From Mycolicibacterium pyrenivorans (lineage in GTDB: Bacteria; Actinomycetota; Actinomycetes; Mycobacteriales; Mycobacteriaceae), in NCBI RefSeq assembly GCF_025821625.1, contig NZ_JACKSH010000082.1:1-38086 (forward strand): 38,086 nt of DNA, read 5' to 3'. The first letter of the stretch is position 1. Every line of letters starts with the position of its first letter. The notes beneath the pieces were generated by a model. It searched no databases, was not told the origin of the DNA, and saw only the letters and a program-made list of their open reading frames with translations. Positions 10,228 through 22,563 of the stretch are shown here, piece after piece. Both the position numbers and the translations under genes were made by a program.

Positions 10228-11715
10228 TTGACAGCTGACCCCGACCCTCCGTTCGTCGCCATCTGGAAGAACGTCGTCGCCGAACTCAACGGTGACGGCG
10301 ACGCGGTCAACGGCTCGTTGACGCCGCAGCAGCGCGCCTGGCTCAAGCTGGTCCGGCCACTGGTGATCACCGAGGGCTTCGCACTGCTTTCGGTGCCGAC
10401 CCCCTTCGTCCAGAACGAGATCGAACGTCATCTGCGCGAACCGATCGTCACCGCGCTGAGCCGCCAGCTCGGCCAGCGCGTCGAACTGGGTGTGCGGATC
10501 GCTGACCCCGCCGCCGAAGGTGACGACGGGCACAACGGATTCCGCGAGCCGCCGGCCGCGCCCGATCTCGACGATCTCGACGAGGACATCGACGAAGATC
10601 TCGCCGCACGTGCCAGCGCCGAAGCCGCCTGGCCGAGCTACTTCTCCAAGCGGGCGAGCAGTTCTGCCACGAACGACGACAGCGCGATCAACCTGAACCG
10701 GCGCTACACCTTCGACACCTTCGTGATCGGCGCCTCCAACCGGTTCGCGCACGCGGCATCGCTGGCGATCGCCGAAGCGCCCGCCCGCGCCTACAACCCG
10801 CTGTTCATCTGGGGTGAGTCCGGTCTCGGCAAGACCCACCTGCTGCACGCCGCGGGCAACTACGCCCAGCGGTTGTTCCCCGGCATGCGGGTCAAGTACG
10901 TCTCCACCGAGGAATTCACCAACGACTTCATCAACTCCCTGCGTGACGATCGCCGGGCATCGTTCAAGCGCACCTATCGCGACATCGACGTCCTGCTGGT
11001 CGACGACATCCAGTTCATCGAAGGCAAGGACGGCATCCAGGAGGAGTTCTTCCACACCTTCAACACGTTGCACAACGCGAACAAGCAGATCGTCATCTCG
11101 TCCGACCGGCCACCCAAACAGCTCGCCACTCTCGAGGACCGGCTACGGACCAGGTTCGAGTGGGGCCTGATCACCGATGTGCAGCCGCCGGAGCTGGAAA
11201 CCCGAATCGCCATCCTGCGCAAGAAGGCTCAGATGGATCGGCTCGACGTCCCCGACGACGTACTGGAGTTGATCGCCAGCCGGATCGAACGCAACATCCG
11301 TGAGCTCGAGGGCGCGCTGATCCGGGTGACCGCGTTCGCCTCACTCAACAAGACCGCGATCGACAGGTCTCTGGCCGAGATCGTGCTCCGTGATCTGATC
11401 TCCGACCCGTCCACCATGCAGATCAGTACCGCCGCGATCATGGCTGCCACCGCCGAGTACTTCGAGACCAGCCTCGATGAACTCCGCGGCCCGGGCAAGA
11501 CCCGCGCCCTGGCCCAGTCACGGCAGATCGCGATGTATCTGTGCCGTGAACTCACCGACCTCTCGCTCCCGAAGATCGGCCAGGCCTTCGGCCGCGACCA
11601 CACCACGGTCATGTACGCGGAGAAGAAGATTCGTGCCGAAATGGCCGAGCGCCGTGAGGTCTTCGATCACGTCAAGGAACTCACCACGCGGATCCGCCAG
11701 CGCGCCAAGCGCTGA
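10228..11715 (+). CDS. dnaA: chromosomal replication initiator DnaA
   Basis: This 495-residue initiator ATPase binds DnaA boxes and unwinds oriC. Domain I (about 1-90) is followed by an acidic linker (about 100-150). The AAA+ domain has Walker [10 protein letters not shown] and Walker [11 protein letters not shown], and domain IV carries the DNA-binding signature [14 protein letters not shown]. The start is taken as TTG at 10228 because AGGGGG at 10213-10218 is nine bases away and the N-terminus then reads [13 protein letters not shown]; mycobacterial dnaA genes often start with TTG. GTG at 10222 is the alternative but has only three bases of spacing. Confidence 0.97.
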   Translation: MTADPDPPFVAIWKNVVAELNGDGDAVNGSLTPQQRAWLKLVRPLVITEGFALLSVPTPFVQNEIERHLREPIVTALSRQLGQRVELGVRIADPAAEGDDGHNGFREPPAAPDLDDLDEDIDEDLAARASAEAAWPSYFSKRASSSATNDDSAINLNRRYTFDTFVIGASNRFAHAASLAIAEAPARAYNPLFIWGESGLGKTHLLHAAGNYAQRLFPGMRVKYVSTEEFTNDFINSLRDDRRASFKRTYRDIDVLLVDDIQFIEGKDGIQEEFFHTFNTLHNANKQIVISSDRPPKQLATLEDRLRTRFEWGLITDVQPPELETRIAILRKKAQMDRLDVPDDVLELIASRIERNIRELEGALIRVTAFASLNKTAIDRSLAEIVLRDLISDPSTMQISTAAIMAATAEYFETSLDELRGPGKTRALAQSRQIAMYLCRELTDLSLPKIGQAFGRDHTTVMYAEKKIRAEMAERREVFDHVKELTTRIRQRAKR

Positions 11716-11842
11716 CCGTTCACTCCCCTGTTCGCCCTCGACTGCCGCCGGTGTGCGGTCGGATCGGGCTGATGCATGCCTCCGACGGCCCGAATCGGCG
11801 AAAAACTTCTGACCCGCTCGCCCCACTCGTCACAGCGCCGGC

Positions 11843-12018
11843 CTGTGCACCGACGTGTGCACAACCTGAGGTCAATCATCGAATCATCCGACGATCGCTC
11901 CCCAGCGGCTGCTGCATCCCCAGCCACTCCAAGATCACTCGCGGTGTATCCCCAGTCCGCCAACACCCCCTCACCCCCGCCGGCCAGCGCAGGACCACAC
12001 TTATCCCCAGCGTCCACA
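11843..12018 (+). promoter_or_regulatory. oriC DnaA-box cluster
   Basis: Box-like sites are at 11843-11851 (CTGTGCACC), 11856-11864 (TGTGCACAA), 11914-11922 (GCATCCCCA), 11946-11954 (GTATCCCCA), 12001-12009 (TTATCCCCA) and 12010-12018 (GCGTCCACA). ATCCCCAG recurs three times, with a CTCCCCAG relative at 11898-11905. Degenerate boxes of this kind are typical of mycobacterial origins, which lack many perfect consensus copies. Confidence 0.75.
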
Positions 12019-12019
12019 G

Positions 12020-12067
12020 GACCTATTACTGTTACTCATCTATCTCTACGGATTTCTTCTAGAAGAA
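12020..12067. other. AT-rich DNA unwinding element of oriC
   Basis: By hand count 14 of 40 bases in 12021-12060 are G or C, against roughly two thirds in surrounding genes. It directly follows the last DnaA boxes. It ends in the perfect 14-base palindrome TTCTTCTAGAAGAA (12054-12067). Confidence 0.7.
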
Positions 12068-12138
12068 GGCGGCTGGGGAAACCCCGATCTCGGGTGCTCC
12101 GACACCCGTTACCCACCCAGATGTCGGCCCGATCGATT

Positions 12139-12163
12139 AGCTTTCAAGTTGGGGCCGAAAGCT
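12139..12163. repeat. inverted repeat in dnaN leader
   Basis: AGCTTTC at 12139-12145 and GAAAGCT at 12157-12163 are perfect seven-base arms around an 11-base spacer. The position, 117 bases before dnaN, suggests an operator or a leader hairpin. There is no T-run to suggest termination. Confidence 0.6.
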
Positions 12164-12279
12164 CTACGGTGGTTCATCGACAGCCGTTGCGGTCGTCGTA
12201 GCGCGTCCGGACGGCGCGGCATGCGACACCGTGAAACCGCTGGTAAAGCTTTTGTCGGGGTGTGCATCGAAGGGACGCT

Positions 12280-13470
12280 ATGAACGTGGCGACGGCAGGT
12301 CTCACGGATTTGAAATTTCGACTGACCCGCGAAGACTTCGCCGATGCGGTCGCCTGGGTTGCCCGCAATCTCCCGTCGAGGCCGACGGTGCCCGTGCTGG
12401 CAGGGGTGCTGCTCACCGGATCCGATGACGGGCTGACCATCTCGGGATTCGACTACGAGGTTTCCGCAGAAGTCCAGATCGCAGCTGAAATAGCCTCTCC
12501 TGGAAGCGTTTTGGTATCGGGTCGGCTGCTCTCCGATATCGTGCGGGCGCTGCCTGCGAAGCCGGTTGACGTCAGCGTCGAAGGCACCAGGGTGTCGCTG
12601 ACCTGCGGTAGCGCCAGGTTTTCGCTGCCGACCATGGCGGTGGAGGACTACCCGACGTTGCCCACCCTCCCCGAGGAGACGGGCGTGGTGTCCTCGGAGC
12701 TTTTCGCCGAGGCCATCGGACAGGTGGCCGTGGCCGCCGGCCGTGACGACACACTGCCCATGCTGACCGGTATCCGCGTCGAGATTTCCGGCGAGAAGGT
12801 GGTTTTGGCTGCTACCGACCGTTTCCGGTTGGCCGTCCGAGAGTTGACCTGGTCGACCGACGCGGCTGGCGTGGAGGCCGCGGTCCTGGTGCCTGCGAAG
12901 ACGTTGGCCGAAGCCGCGAAGGCGGGCACCGACGGCGACGACGTGCACCTGGCGCTGGGGTCGGGTACCGCGGTGGGCAAGGAGGGGCTGCTCGGGATTC
13001 GGAGCAAGGGCAAGCGCAGCACCACCCGGCTGCTGGACGCCGAGTTCCCGAAGTTCCGCCAGTTGCTGCCCAGCGAACACACCGCGATCGCGACGATCGC
13101 CGTCGCCGAGCTGACCGAGGCGATCAAGCGCGTCGCCCTGGTCGCCGACCGCGGAGCCCAGGTCCGGATGGAGTTCGCCGACGACGTGCTGCGGCTGTCG
13201 GCCGGTGCCGACGACGTGGGGCGGGCCGAAGAGGATCTGCCCGTGCAGTTCTCCGGGGAACCGCTGACGATCGCGTTCAACCCGACCTATCTGACCGAGG
13301 GCCTCGGATCGTTGCACGCCGAGCGGGTGACCTTCGGCTTCACCACACCCAGTCGGCCTGCGGTGTTGCGCCCGGCGGGAGACGATGACGCCAGTGGCGG
13401 CAGCGGTCCCTTCCCGGCGGCGCAGACGGACTATGTGTACCTGTTGATGCCGGTACGTCTTCCCGGCTGA
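12280..13470 (+). CDS. dnaN: DNA polymerase III beta sliding clamp DnaN
   Basis: This 396-residue sliding clamp (M. tuberculosis 402) holds the replicative polymerase on DNA and binds many partners in its hydrophobic cleft. The three-domain repeat is recognisable from [36 protein letters not shown] and the C-terminal [13 protein letters not shown]. The ATG at 12280 follows a purine-rich AAGGGA. A start six codons upstream is possible but would add MHRRDA, not seen in the family. Confidence 0.97.
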   Translation: MNVATAGLTDLKFRLTREDFADAVAWVARNLPSRPTVPVLAGVLLTGSDDGLTISGFDYEVSAEVQIAAEIASPGSVLVSGRLLSDIVRALPAKPVDVSVEGTRVSLTCGSARFSLPTMAVEDYPTLPTLPEETGVVSSELFAEAIGQVAVAAGRDDTLPMLTGIRVEISGEKVVLAATDRFRLAVRELTWSTDAAGVEAAVLVPAKTLAEAAKAGTDGDDVHLALGSGTAVGKEGLLGIRSKGKRSTTRLLDAEFPKFRQLLPSEHTAIATIAVAELTEAIKRVALVADRGAQVRMEFADDVLRLSAGADDVGRAEEDLPVQFSGEPLTIAFNPTYLTEGLGSLHAERVTFGFTTPSRPAVLRPAGDDDASGGSGPFPAAQTDYVYLLMPVRLPG

Positions 13471-13503
13471 TCCGCGAGACCGAACACGAGAAGGGGCGCT
13501 GAT

Positions 13504-14397
13504 ATGCAACTGGGTCTCGTCGGCCTCGGCAAGATGGGTTTCAACATGCGTGCCCGTCTGCGCGAGGGAGGCCATGACACCGTCGGCTACGACCCGCGAC
13601 CGGAGGTCTCCGACGTCGGATCCCTCGAGGAGCTCGCTGCCGCGTTGGCGGCGCCCCGCGTCGTGTGGGTGATGGTGCCGTCGGGCACAGTGACCGAGCA
13701 GACCATCTCGGCGCTGGCCGACGTGCTCAGCGAGGGCGACCTGGTGATCGATGGCGGCAACTCCCGTTACACGGAGGACGCACCGCATGCGAAGTTGTTG
13801 GGAGACAAGGGAATCTCCTTCATCGACGCGGGTGTCTCCGGCGGTGTCTGGGGTTTGACCGAAGGCTACGGGCTGATGGTCGGCGGCAGCGACGCCGACA
13901 TCGAACGCGCGATGCCGATCTTCGACACGTTGCGCCCGCCGGGACCGGTCGAGGACGGATTCGTGCACGTGGGTCCTGTCGGGGCCGGGCATTTCGCCAA
14001 GATGGTGCACAACGGTGTCGAATACGCGCTGATGACGGCGTACGCCGAGGGCTACGAGATGCTGGCGGCCGAGGACCTCGTGAAGGATCCGCAGGCGGTG
14101 TACCAAGCGTGGACGAACGGCACGGTGGTGCGGTCATGGCTGCAGCAACTGCTGGCCAGGGCGCTCAAGGAGGATCCGGAACTCGCCGAGATCAGTGGGT
14201 ACACCGAGGATTCCGGTGAGGGCCGCTGGACGGTGGAGGAAGCGATCCGGCTACGGGTTCCGGTGCCCAGCATCGCCGCGGCGCTGTTCGCCAGATTCCT
14301 TTCTCGCCAGGACGATTCGCCGACGATGAAGGCCGTCGCGGCACTGCGGAACCAGTTCGGCGGGCACGCCGTCAAGCGAGTCAGCGAATCCGGGTGA
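13504..14397 (+). CDS. gnd: 6-phosphogluconate dehydrogenase, decarboxylating (short form)
   Basis: This is a 297-residue short-form 6-phosphogluconate dehydrogenase, which converts 6-phosphogluconate to ribulose-5-phosphate. The N-terminal dinucleotide fold is [12 protein letters not shown]. Substrate and catalytic motifs are [20 protein letters not shown] and the Lys/His/Asn signature [12 protein letters not shown]. Short forms of this type (about 300 residues) are generally NAD-preferring, against about 470 for the NADP enzyme. It sits 33 bases after dnaN and 13 before recF in the same direction, as in M. smegmatis. M. tuberculosis has dnaN and recF adjacent. Confidence 0.93.
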   Translation: MQLGLVGLGKMGFNMRARLREGGHDTVGYDPRPEVSDVGSLEELAAALAAPRVVWVMVPSGTVTEQTISALADVLSEGDLVIDGGNSRYTEDAPHAKLLGDKGISFIDAGVSGGVWGLTEGYGLMVGGSDADIERAMPIFDTLRPPGPVEDGFVHVGPVGAGHFAKMVHNGVEYALMTAYAEGYEMLAAEDLVKDPQAVYQAWTNGTVVRSWLQQLLARALKEDPELAEISGYTEDSGEGRWTVEEAIRLRVPVPSIAAALFARFLSRQDDSPTMKAVAALRNQFGGHAVKRVSESG

Positions 14398-14410
14398 CCG
14401 AGGTGTATCT

Positions 14411-15571
14411 GTGCATGTACGTCACCTTGCACTGACCGACTTCAGGTCATGGGCGCGAGTCGAGATCGACCTCGAGCCAGGCCGCACGGTGTTCGTCGGC
14501 TCCAACGGGTACGGCAAGACGAACCTCATTGAAGCGCTGTGGTATTCAGCGACTCTGGGTTCTCATCGGGTGGCCTCCGACGCACCGTTGGTTCGCGCAG
14601 GCGCCGACCGCGCGGTCGTATCCACGATCGTGGTCAACGAGGGCCGTGAGCTCGCGGTCGATCTGGACATCACCTCGGGGCGGGCCAATAAGGCACGGTT
14701 GAACCGGTCCCCGGTGAGGTCGGCCCGCGAAATCCTCGGTGTGCTGCGGGCGGTGTTGTTCGCCCCGGAGGATCTTTCCCTGGTCCGCGGTGACCCGAGC
14801 GAGCGGCGACGCTACCTCGACGAACTGGCCACCACCCGCAGGCCACGGATCGCGGCGGTCCGCGCCGACTACGACAAGGTGGTTCGCCAGCGGACCGCCC
14901 TGCTCAAGACCGCGGCCGCGGGCCGCTACCGCGGTGACCGCGGTGCGCTGGAGACACTCGACGTCTGGGACGGTTACCTCGCGGCCCACGGTGCCCAATT
15001 GGTCGCTGCGCGGGTGGAACTGGTGAACGAGCTGGCCCCCGAGGTGGAGAAGGCCTACCAACTGCTGGCGCCGACATCGCGGCCGGCGACCATTCGCTAT
15101 CGCAGTGGCGTCGAGGTCGTCGAGAAGGAGGCGGCCGCGGGGAACGGCGACGTCGAGGTGTTCGAGGCGGCGTTGCTCGACGCGCTGAGCCGTCGCCGCG
15201 AGGCGGAGCTGGAACGCGGGGTCTGTCTTGTCGGACCCCACCGGGATGATCTGGAGTTGCGGCTCGGTGAGCAGGTCGCGAAGGGATTTGCCAGTCACGG
15301 CGAATCGTGGTCGGTGGCGTTGGCGCTGCGGCTGGCGGCCTACGAACTGCTGCGGGCGGAAGGCGGAGACCCGGTGTTGTTGCTCGACGACGTGTTCGCC
15401 GAACTCGACAGTGCCCGCAGGGAGGCTCTCGCCCAGGTCGCGGCATCCGCCGAGCAGGTCCTCGTGACCGCGGCCGTGGATGAGGACATCCCGGCGGACT
15501 GGGATGTGCGGCGTATCCAGATCACCATGCGTGACGACGACGACGCCGGACGGATCTCCGAGGTGCAGTGA
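14411..15571 (+). CDS. recF: DNA replication and repair protein RecF
   Basis: This 386-residue SMC-like ATPase loads RecA at gaps. Walker A is GSNGYGKTN near residue 31, and the family block [11 protein letters not shown] and Walker [13 protein letters not shown] are present. The GTG at 14411 gives [14 protein letters not shown], the usual RecF start. Its stop overlaps the start region of dciA. A short gap to gnd suggests co-transcription from dnaN onward. Confidence 0.97.
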   Translation: MHVRHLALTDFRSWARVEIDLEPGRTVFVGSNGYGKTNLIEALWYSATLGSHRVASDAPLVRAGADRAVVSTIVVNEGRELAVDLDITSGRANKARLNRSPVRSAREILGVLRAVLFAPEDLSLVRGDPSERRRYLDELATTRRPRIAAVRADYDKVVRQRTALLKTAAAGRYRGDRGALETLDVWDGYLAAHGAQLVAARVELVNELAPEVEKAYQLLAPTSRPATIRYRSGVEVVEKEAAAGNGDVEVFEAALLDALSRRREAELERGVCLVGPHRDDLELRLGEQVAKGFASHGESWSVALALRLAAYELLRAEGGDPVLLLDDVFAELDSARREALAQVAASAEQVLVTAAVDEDIPADWDVRRIQITMRDDDDAGRISEVQ

Positions 15572-16155
15572 TGGACGACGACGAGAACGAGAACGAGAAC
15601 GAGGCCCCCGCCGAGGCGGTCGGCCCACCGCCCGAGCTCGCCGGTCTCAAGGGCATGGATCTGGTGCGCCGCACGCTCGAGGAGGCGCGGGGCGCCGCCC
15701 GGGTACAGGGAAAGAACGTGGGACGCGGGCGGCACGCCCCCACCGGCGGCCGGGTCGCGGGCAACAGCAGGCGCCGGTGGTCCGGTCCGGGGCCCGACGG
15801 GCGGGACCCGCAACTCTTGGGTGCGGCCACCAGTGACCTGGCGCGCAGTCGGGGGTGGAACCGTCGGGTGGCCGAGGGTTCGGTCTTCGGTCGGTGGCGT
15901 TCTGTCGTCGGTGAGCAGATTGCCGCGCATGCCGCCCCGACATCTCTGAACAGCGGCGTGCTCACCGTGTCGGCCGAATCGACGGCGTGGGCGACCCAGC
16001 TGCGGATGGTGCAGTCGCAGCTTCTCGCCAAGATCGCGGCCGCCGTCGGTGACGGGGTGGTCACCTCGTTGAAGATCGTCGGCCCGGTGGGGCCGTCGTG
16101 GCGCAAGGGGCCCTACCGGGTGCCGGGTCGAGGGCCGCGTGACACCTACGGATAG
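15571..16155 (+). CDS. dciA: DciA-family replicative helicase loader/operator (DUF721)
   Basis: This protein of about 194 residues is the Rv0004 homologue; Rv0004 is a DciA protein that recruits the DnaB helicase. The acidic N-terminus ([10 protein letters not shown]) is encoded by short GAGAAC repeats. A basic linker follows, then the DUF721/KH-like domain with [31 protein letters not shown] and the C-terminal [11 protein letters not shown]. The start is ATG at 15571, which shares one base with the recF stop. GTG at 15568 gives one extra residue and is equally possible. Confidence 0.92.
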   Translation: MDDDENENENEAPAEAVGPPPELAGLKGMDLVRRTLEEARGAARVQGKNVGRGRHAPTGGRVAGNSRRRWSGPGPDGRDPQLLGAATSDLARSRGWNRRVAEGSVFGRWRSVVGEQIAAHAAPTSLNSGVLTVSAESTAWATQLRMVQSQLLAKIAAAVGDGVVTSLKIVGPVGPSWRKGPYRVPGRGPRDTYG

Positions 16156-18421
<2,266 letters not shown>

Positions 18422-18468
18422 GTCCACCCAGACGAGTTGACGGCTAGCTACAGCGATCAGAGGACGAG

Positions 18469-21400
18469 ATGACAGACACCACGCTGCCCCCCGGCGACGA
18501 AGCCGGAGACCGCATCGAACCGGTCGACATCCAGCAGGAGATGCAGCGCAGCTACATCGACTACGCGATGAGCGTCATCGTGGGCCGCGCACTACCGGAG
18601 GTCCGCGACGGTCTCAAGCCGGTGCACCGCCGGGTGCTCTACGCCATGTTCGACTCGGGATTCCGGCCCGACCGCGGCCATGCGAAGTCGGCGCGGTCGG
18701 TCGCCGAGACGATGGGCAACTATCATCCCCACGGCGACTCGTCGATCTACGACACCCTGGTGCGGATGGCGCAGCCGTGGTCGCTGCGCTACCCACTGGT
18801 CGACGGCCAGGGCAACTTCGGTTCGCCGGGCAACGACCCGCCGGCCGCAATGAGGTACTGCGTCACGGGTGATGCTCTTGTGGCGCTGCCCGATCGCGAA
18901 TTCGTCCGACTCGGGGATATCGTTCCTGATGCGAAGCCGAACTCGGACAACGACATTGAGCTGAAGGTGCTGGACCGGCACGGACTGCCCGTCGTCGCGA
19001 ACCGACTTTTTCACTCTGGTGAGCATCCGACGTATACGGTGCGCACCGAGAACGCATGCGAAGTGACAGGTACCGCGAACCATCCGCTTCTGTGCTTGGT
19101 CGACGTCGGAGGCGTGCCCACGTTGCTGTGGAAGCTGATCGAGGAGATCACCCCGGGCGACGTGGTGGCGATGCACGCCGAAAGTACGGTTTCTGATAGG
19201 AATCCGTCGAATCTCGTCATAAACCGTGCGCTCGCGTGGCTTTTCGACGTTCACGGCGCCGACCCGGACGTCCGCGCTATTGCGACGGATCTGACTGACG
19301 GCCGCTTTTATTACGCAAAGGTTGCCGCCGTCGTCGAGGCCGGTGTGCAACCCGTCTACAGCCTGCGCGTTGACACGGAAGACCACTCGTTCATCACGAA
19401 CGGGTTCATCAGCCACAACACCGAGGCCCGGCTGACCCCGTTGGCCATGGAGATGTTGCGCGAAATCGACGAAGAGACAGTCAACTTCGTCCCGAACTAC
19501 GACGGTCGGGTGCAGGAACCCACGGTTCTTCCCAGCCGGTTCCCGAACCTGCTCGCCAACGGTTCGGGCGGCATCGCGGTCGGTATGGCCACCAACATCC
19601 CACCGCACAACCTGCGTGAGCTGGCCGAGGCGGTGTACTGGTGCCTGGACAATCACGAGGCCGACGAGGAAGCCACCCTCGAAGCGGTGTGTGAGCGCGT
19701 CAAGGGACCCGACTTCCCCACGCACGGACTGATTGTCGGCTCGCAAGGCATCCACGACGCCTACACCACCGGCCGCGGGTCCATCCGGATGCGCGGCGTC
19801 GTCGAGATCGAGGAAGACGCGCGGGGCCGCACGTCGATCGTCATCACCGAGCTGCCGTACCAGGTCAACCACGACAACTTCATCACGTCGATCGCCGAGC
19901 AGGTCCGCGACGGCAAGATGGCCGGCATCTCGAACATCGAGGACCAGTCCAGCGATCGCGTCGGCCTGCGCATCGTGGTCGAGATCAAGCGCGACGCCGT
20001 CGCGAAGGTCGTGCTGAACAACCTCTACAAGCACACCCAGCTGCAGACCAGCTTCGGCGCCAACATGCTGTCGATCGTCGACGGCGTTCCGCGCACGCTG
20101 CGCATCGACCAGATGATCCGCTACTACGTCGAGCACCAACTCGATGTGATCATCCGGCGCACCACCTACCGGCTGCGCAAGGCCAACGAGCGGGCCCACA
20201 TCCTGCGCGGTCTGGTCAAGGCCCTCGATGCGCTCGACGAGGTCATCGCGTTGATCCGGGCGTCCGAGACGGTCGACATCGCGCGGGCCGGCCTGATCGA
20301 CCTGCTCGACATCGACGACATCCAAGCCCAGGCCATCCTCGACATGCAGCTGCGCCGCCTGGCCGCCCTGGAACGCCAGCGCATCGTCGACGACCTGGCC
20401 AAGATCGAGGCCGAGATCGCCGACCTCGAGGACATCCTGGCCAAGCCGGAGCGCCAGCGCGCGATCGTGCGCGACGAGCTGAAGGAACTCGCCGACAAGT
20501 ACGGCGACGACCGCCGGACCCGCATCATCCCGGCCGACGGAGACGTCGCCGACGAGGACCTCATCGCGCGTGAAGAGGTCGTCGTCACGATCACCGAGAC
20601 CGGTTACGCGAAGCGGACCAAGTCCGACCTGTACCGCAGCCAGAAACGCGGCGGCAAGGGCGTTCAGGGCGCCGGCCTCAAGCAGGACGACATCGTCAAC
20701 CACTTCTTCGTCTGCTCCACCCACGACTGGATCCTGTTCTTCACCACGCAGGGCCGGGTGTACCGGGCGAAGGCCTACGACCTGCCCGAGGCGTCCCGCA
20801 CGGCGCGTGGCCAGCACGTCGCCAACCTGCTGGCCTTCCAGCCGGAGGAGCGTATCGCCCAGGTCATCCAGCTCAAGACCTACGAGGACGCGCCGTACCT
20901 GGTGCTCGCGACCCGCAACGGGCTGGTGAAGAAGTCCCGGCTGGTCGATTTCGACTCCAACCGCTCCGGCGGCATCGTCGCGGTCAATCTGCGCGACGGT
21001 GACGAACTGGTGGGCGCGGTGCTGTGCTCGGCCGACGACGACCTGCTGTTGGTGTCCGCGAAGGGTCAGTCGATCCGGTTCTCGGCAACCGACGAGGCGC
21101 TGCGTCCGATGGGACGGGCCACCTCGGGCGTGCAGGGCATGCGGTTCAACGAAGAGGACCGCCTACTGTCCCTAAACGTCGTGCGAGAGGACACGTACCT
21201 GCTGGTCGCGACGTCCGGTGGCTACGCCAAGCGGACCGCGATCGAGGAGTACACCGCGCAGGGCCGCGGCGGCAAAGGCATCCTCACCATCCAGTACGAC
21301 CGCAGGCGTGGCACTCTGGTCGGAGCGCTGATCGTCGACGACGAGACCGAGTTGTACGCGATCACCTCCGGAGGTGGCGTCATCCGGACCAGGGCACGAC

Positions 21401-21537
21401 AGGTGCGCAAGGCCGGACGGCAAACCAAGGGGGTGCGCTTGATGAACCTCGGTGAGGGCGACACACTGATTGCCATTGCGCGCAACGCCGAAGAGGACGC
21501 CGAGGATGACGCGGCCGACGAGTCGGACGACGCGTAA
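18469..21537 (+). CDS. gyrA: DNA gyrase subunit A precursor interrupted by a mini-intein
   Basis: The frame encodes 1022 residues: 130 of N-terminal extein, a 187-residue intein (131-317) and 705 of C-terminal extein. Splicing would give an 835-residue GyrA, the normal mycobacterial size. The insertion lies directly after catalytic Tyr130 (PPAAMRY), so gyrase is inactive until splicing restores RY-TEARL. The quinolone-resistance region reads [10 protein letters not shown], with Ser91 where M. tuberculosis has Ala90, and Asp95. The C-terminal wrapping domain has the GyrA-box QKRGGKG and repeated blades ([15 protein letters not shown]), with an acidic tail. The gene lies in an operon with gyrB. 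Confidence 0.98.
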   Translation: MTDTTLPPGDEAGDRIEPVDIQQEMQRSYIDYAMSVIVGRALPEVRDGLKPVHRRVLYAMFDSGFRPDRGHAKSARSVAETMGNYHPHGDSSIYDTLVRMAQPWSLRYPLVDGQGNFGSPGNDPPAAMRYCVTGDALVALPDREFVRLGDIVPDAKPNSDNDIELKVLDRHGLPVVANRLFHSGEHPTYTVRTENACEVTGTANHPLLCLVDVGGVPTLLWKLIEEITPGDVVAMHAESTVSDRNPSNLVINRALAWLFDVHGADPDVRAIATDLTDGRFYYAKVAAVVEAGVQPVYSLRVDTEDHSFITNGFISHNTEARLTPLAMEMLREIDEETVNFVPNYDGRVQEPTVLPSRFPNLLANGSGGIAVGMATNIPPHNLRELAEAVYWCLDNHEADEEATLEAVCERVKGPDFPTHGLIVGSQGIHDAYTTGRGSIRMRGVVEIEEDARGRTSIVITELPYQVNHDNFITSIAEQVRDGKMAGISNIEDQSSDRVGLRIVVEIKRDAVAKVVLNNLYKHTQLQTSFGANMLSIVDGVPRTLRIDQMIRYYVEHQLDVIIRRTTYRLRKANERAHILRGLVKALDALDEVIALIRASETVDIARAGLIDLLDIDDIQAQAILDMQLRRLAALERQRIVDDLAKIEAEIADLEDILAKPERQRAIVRDELKELADKYGDDRRTRIIPADGDVADEDLIAREEVVVTITETGYAKRTKSDLYRSQKRGGKGVQGAGLKQDDIVNHFFVCSTHDWILFFTTQGRVYRAKAYDLPEASRTARGQHVANLLAFQPEERIAQVIQLKTYEDAPYLVLATRNGLVKKSRLVDFDSNRSGGIVAVNLRDGDELVGAVLCSADDDLLLVSAKGQSIRFSATDEALRPMGRATSGVQGMRFNEEDRLLSLNVVREDTYLLVATSGGYAKRTAIEEYTAQGRGGKGILTIQYDRRRGTLVGALIVDDETELYAITSGGGVIRTRARQVRKAGRQTKGVRLMNLGEGDTLIAIARNAEEDAEDDAADESDDA
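18859..19419 (+). other. GyrA mini-intein (187 residues, no homing endonuclease)
   Basis: The intein begins at Cys131 (block A CVTGDALV). It contains block B GTANHPLL with Thr202 and His205 (intein positions 72 and 75) and a block F-like [13 protein letters not shown]. It ends in block G FISHN with His316 and Asn317, followed by Thr318 as the +1 residue. All residues needed for class 1 protein splicing are present. No pair of LAGLIDADG motifs is found, so there is no endonuclease. The sequence closely resembles the M. xenopi GyrA mini-intein as I remember it (198 residues), with the difference in the linker around residues 232-273. Local G+C is about 58% in 19201-19320 against 68% in a sampled extein line. 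Confidence 0.95.
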
Positions 21538-21586
21538 TGCGACGCCGGCTGGTCATGCAGTCGGCACTGAGCTGAAGGAGCCGTAG

Positions 21587-22534
21587 GTGAGCTCACCGAA
21601 AGAGCCGGGACACCCGCGTGCGGGTGAAGGACCCGGCGGAGCCAACGGCTCCGCCTCAGGATCCTCGGGTGCCGGCCAGGAAAGTGGCTCACTCGGAAAC
21701 GCGGCAAGCCGCGGCGGCCCGGGACCGTCGGGGCCCGCCCAGGCGCGCGACTCCGACGTTCCGCCGTGGCAGCGGGGCCCGGCCGCCCGCGCCCAGCATC
21801 CGCAGCCACCCGACGCGCCACCGCATGCCGACGGACCCCGGGGAAACCCAGCGGGTCTGGACGCCCGGCTGAACCGGTTCATCTCCGGAGGGTCGACACC
21901 CGCCGGCGCGCCCGAGGCCGAGCCCGCGACCCGCGGCGATCGCACCGACGTGGTGCGTGCCGAGGCGGTGCGTCCTGCTCCGGGCTCCCGCCCCGACAGT
22001 GGTTCCGGTGCCTACGCGAGCGAGCTGCCGGATTTGTCGGGACCACCCCCCCGGCCGCAGCAACAACGCAAACCGGCGGACCGACCGTCCGGCGAGCATT
22101 CGCCGACGCCCGCCGCGAAAGCACCCGCGTCGGGCCGGGGCGTTCAGGTCGCCACCCGGCAGCACCGGGGGCCGGTGCGCGCGAGCATGCAGATCCGCCG
22201 CATCGATCCGTGGAGCGCGCTGAAGGTGTCGCTGGTGTTGTCGGTCGCGATGTTCTTCGTGTGGATGATCGCCGTCGCGTTCCTGTACCTGGTGCTCGGC
22301 GGAATGGGTGTGTGGAGCAAGCTGAACAGCAACGTCGGCGACCTGCTCACCAGCGCCAGCGGCAGCGCCGGCGGTGAGCTTGTCTCCAGTGGCACGATCT
22401 TCGGTGGGGCCGCATTGATCGGCTTGGTGAACATCGTGCTGATGACCGCCGCGGCGACCATCGGGGCGTTCATCTACAACCTGACGACCGACCTGGTGGG
22501 CGGTGTCGAGGTGACCCTCGCCGATCGCGACTGA
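21587..22534 (+). CDS. DUF3566 membrane protein (Rv0007 family)
   Basis: The protein has 315 residues. The first 200 are Pro/Gly/Ala-rich and probably disordered and cytoplasmic. The C-terminal 115 form the DUF3566 domain beginning [14 protein letters not shown]. It has two membrane segments (about [20 protein letters not shown] and [20 protein letters not shown]) and ends in [14 protein letters not shown]. The function is unknown; the gene always follows gyrA in mycobacteria. GTG at 21587 is preceded by AAGGAG at 21574-21579, a good ribosome site seven bases away. It is likely part of the gyrBA transcript. Confidence 0.93.
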   Translation: MSSPKEPGHPRAGEGPGGANGSASGSSGAGQESGSLGNAASRGGPGPSGPAQARDSDVPPWQRGPAARAQHPQPPDAPPHADGPRGNPAGLDARLNRFISGGSTPAGAPEAEPATRGDRTDVVRAEAVRPAPGSRPDSGSGAYASELPDLSGPPPRPQQQRKPADRPSGEHSPTPAAKAPASGRGVQVATRQHRGPVRASMQIRRIDPWSALKVSLVLSVAMFFVWMIAVAFLYLVLGGMGVWSKLNSNVGDLLTSASGSAGGELVSSGTIFGGAALIGLVNIVLMTAAATIGAFIYNLTTDLVGGVEVTLADRD

Positions 22535-22563
22535 CGTTCGCAGGCGCGGCGTTCGGGCTTGGT

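Larger units (their letters stand above)
11716..12279. other. oriC: origin of replication oriC (dnaA-dnaN intergenic)
   Basis: This 564-base spacer has the position and content of mycobacterial oriC. DnaA-box-like 9-mers cluster at 11843-12018: CTGTGCACC, TGTGCACAA, GCATCCCCA, GTATCCCCA, TTATCCCCA and GCGTCCACA. An AT-rich stretch (12020-12067, about 35% G+C in its first 40 bases) follows and is the likely unwinding element. Inverted repeats at 12054-12067, 12075-12085, 12091-12108 and 12139-12163 lie between it and dnaN. No coding sequence was found. The final 100 or so bases probably hold the dnaN promoter, not confidently placed. Confidence 0.9.

Noticed and set aside
9463..11073. Minus-strand open frame of about 530 codons across rpmH, the dnaA control region and dnaA
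   Set aside because: It crosses the dnaA promoter and DnaA boxes, overlaps rpmH in another frame and has no family features.
12109..14106. Minus-strand open frame of about 660 codons opposite dnaN and gnd
   Set aside because: It lies opposite confident genes, with biased composition and no recognisable domain.
19231..19257. LAWLFDVHG in the intein resembles the LAGLIDADG endonuclease motif
   Set aside because: Only 5 of 9 residues match, a second copy is absent, and the segment aligns with a plain helix (LVRFLEAHH) in the M. xenopi mini-intein as I recall it. There is no room for an endonuclease.
18592..20817. Minus-strand open frame of about 740 codons opposite gyrA
   Set aside because: It is antisense to gyrA, runs across both intein borders and has no domain; a high-G+C shadow.
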